From the NCBI GenBank assembly GCA_945862455.1, contig CAMAXU010000015.1:1-43927 (forward strand): a stretch of DNA of 43,927 nucleotides. Direction: 5' to 3'. This DNA is from Rickettsia typhi (GTDB taxonomy: Bacteria > Pseudomonadota > Alphaproteobacteria > Rickettsiales > UBA1997). Position 1 is the stretch's first letter, and each line of letters opens with the position of its first letter. The notes under the pieces were generated by a model, which was given only the letters and a program-made list of their open reading frames with translations, was not told the DNA's origin and searched no databases. Positions 42,545-43,927 of the stretch are shown piece by piece. A program made the translations under genes and the position numbers.

Positions 42545-43668
42545 CCAAAATCTACAAAAGCATCGGCCTGATGAGCGGAACTTCGATGGATGGCATTGAT
42601 CTCGCCTTAATTGAAAGCGATGGCAAAGAAATAATCAAAAGCAAAAATTTCGATTATCAACCTTACGACAAAGATTTTAAAATTCGCCTTTCCAACTTGA
42701 TTTACAACTCTCCAAAGCTTTCTGAAATCAAGATTATCGAAAATGAATTAACCGTTTTACACGCTCAATTAGTTAATCGCTTCATCGCCGAAAATAAAAT
42801 CAATCGCGAAGAAATTGATTTAATCGCATTTCACGGGCACACAATTTTACATCTTCCCGCACAAGGAATTACTTGGCAAATCGGCAATCCATATTTATTG
42901 ACTCATGAAACTGGAATTAACGTTGTTGCAGATTTTAGAACTCGCGACGTAGTTCTGGGTGGTCAAGGTGCGCCTTTGGTTCCAATTTATCATTTTCATT
43001 TATTTAGCAACCGCTCTCGCCCAGCAGCGGTTTTAAATATTGGTGGCATTTCCAATATCACTTATTTTGCGAACAACCAAGAAACAGAAATTGAAGCTTT
43101 TGACATCTGCTTCGGCAATGCGCCTTTGGATGATTTGGTGAAGAAAAAATTTAATCTCGATTTTGACGAAGATGGTAAAATTGCCAAAAGAGGAACTATT
43201 GATTTCATTTTAGCGGATCGCATTTTGCAAAATGATATTTTTCATAAAAAACCGCCAAAATCTTTTGACCGCGATGATTTTTCAAATTTATTATCGCCAA
43301 TTAATAGCTTAAAATCTGAAGATGCGTTGGCAACTTTTGCTTACATGCATGCCCGAGCAATTCAGATTAATTTAGATTTTTTAACAAAAAGACCGAAAGA
43401 AATTTTTGTTTGCGGAGGTGGTCGAAAAAATGTGGCTTTGATGGATGAAATGAAAAAATGGTTGACAGGAGTTTCAATAAAAGCGATGGAAGAAATTGGA
43501 TTGAATGGCGATGCGATTGAAGCCGAGGCTTTTGCTTTTTTAGGAATTAGAAGTTTGATTGACTTGCCGATAAGCTTTAGAAATACGACTGGGGTTTTTG
43601 GAAATAAAGTGATTGATAAAAATTTTCCAACTTCAGCTTGTGGCGGGGTTTTTTATAAGAATTATTGA
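42541..43668 (+). CDS. anmK: Anhydro-N-acetylmuramic acid kinase
   Basis: The enzyme cleaves and phosphorylates 1,6-anhydro-MurNAc to MurNAc-6-phosphate in cell-wall recycling. From the ATG at 42541 it has 375 residues, the usual length. Motifs: YKSIGLMSGTSMDGIDLALIE (phosphate-binding loop), IAFHGHTILHLP, GINVVADFRTRDVVLGGQGAPLVPIYH with the catalytic Asp, AAVLNIGGISNITYF, and IFVCGGGRKNVALM near the C-terminus. A TTG start at 42532 is possible but the ATG overlapping the holB stop is preferred. MurQ, which would handle MurNAc-6P, is not in the window. Confidence 0.95.
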   Translation: MTKIYKSIGLMSGTSMDGIDLALIESDGKEIIKSKNFDYQPYDKDFKIRLSNLIYNSPKLSEIKIIENELTVLHAQLVNRFIAENKINREEIDLIAFHGHTILHLPAQGITWQIGNPYLLTHETGINVVADFRTRDVVLGGQGAPLVPIYHFHLFSNRSRPAAVLNIGGISNITYFANNQETEIEAFDICFGNAPLDDLVKKKFNLDFDEDGKIAKRGTIDFILADRILQNDIFHKKPPKSFDRDDFSNLLSPINSLKSEDALATFAYMHARAIQINLDFLTKRPKEIFVCGGGRKNVALMDEMKKWLTGVSIKAMEEIGLNGDAIEAEAFAFLGIRSLIDLPISFRNTTGVFGNKVIDKNFPTSACGGVFYKNY

Positions 43669-43876
43669 TGAAATCAAATCAACATATCGTAAATACCTTA
43701 CCTCCAATCGCCATATTTAAATTATTTTTAGGATCTAAATTTCCAACAACAAATCTAAAATTCTGCTTTTTTTTGACCAAAAAATTTATTTTCTATCCAT
43801 TACTCCAAAAAAAATTTGAAAAGTAAAATTTATAAATAATTTTAACTTTTTCACAAATATTTTTTTCTAATAACTC
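43669..43876. other. AT-rich intergenic region without recognised features
   Basis: The 208 bp between anmK and the partial prepilin-like gene are strongly AT-rich and contain no credible frame, stem-loop or repeat that I can support. A promoter for the pilin gene probably lies here but no convincing hexamer pair stands out. Confidence 0.5.
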
Positions 43877-43927
43877 ATGAAAACCAAAATCTCCGCCTTC
43901 ACCCTAATCGAACTCTCCGCCGTTATC
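43877..43927 (+). CDS. 5' end of a second type IV prepilin-like gene (partial)
   Basis: The last 51 bases read MKTKISAFTLIELSAVI from the ATG at 43877. This is a classic prepilin N-terminus: short basic leader, AFTLIEL with Glu at mature position 5, then a hydrophobic stretch. The residue before Phe is Ala, as in the pseudopilin at 11001. The gene continues outside the window. Confidence 0.82.
   Translation, partial: MKTKISAFTLIELSAVI

Overview
The window is an AT-rich stretch (roughly one third G+C by eye) of an alphaproteobacterial chromosome. Its content points to a host-associated, Rickettsiales-like lineage. Evidence: a giant VirB6-type T4SS membrane protein with a lipoprotein-like start and an Ala/Lys/Glu-rich tail, a VirB2-type pilin, an ELM1/COG3660 homologue, eukaryote-type NADP isocitrate dehydrogenase, a cbb3 oxidase, and many small palindromic elements, one of them in frame inside polA. 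The exact family cannot be fixed from the sequence alone. No rRNA, tRNA or CRISPR array was seen.

Layout. 1-2.3 kb: rlmH and a divergent Sir2-like gene, both on the minus strand. The Sir2-like gene is flanked on its far side by a decayed second copy of the rlmH 5' end. 2.3-12.8 kb (plus): coaD, an ELM1-like gene, a 2369-codon virB6-like gene, a type IV prepilin-like gene, tatC and a 67-residue Lys/Ala/Val histone-like protein ending in a strong terminator. 12.9-15.3 kb (minus): a MITE-like palindrome, then an operon of GST, an AmgK-type sugar kinase and an unknown protein. 15.4-19.7 kb (plus): polA and an exported transglutaminase-like protein; yceI is on the minus strand. 20.3-25.9 kb (plus): a VirB2 pilin fused to EGF-like repeats and a SUEL-type lectin domain, then a TolC/MacA/MacB-type efflux set. 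25.9-28.2 kb: palindromic repeats, a DUF1993 gene, a host-attachment-family gene and an outer-membrane barrel. 28.4-35.6 kb: icd (plus) facing a minus-strand operon pepA-murA-secA-GNAT. 35.8-43.7 kb (plus): a TauE/SafE-DsbD-like membrane protein, ccoN, a complete NgoPII-like restriction-modification pair, ccoO, ccoQ, ccoP, holB and anmK. The window ends in the first 17 codons of a second prepilin-like gene.

How it fits together. Housekeeping genes (secA, murA, pepA, polA, coaD, holB, icd) are interleaved with a surface and secretion theme: T4SS parts, pseudopilins, a lectin-bearing pilin, efflux, Tat and attachment-family proteins. AnmK and the AmgK-type kinase suggest peptidoglycan sugar recycling. 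The strongest candidates for something new are the VirB2-EGF-lectin fusion (20344-21477), the restriction-modification system wedged between ccoN and ccoO with only 8-bp junctions, and the zinc-module-less Sir2-like protein next to a duplicated rlmH end. The window is also rich in palindromic elements of several distinct sequence families.
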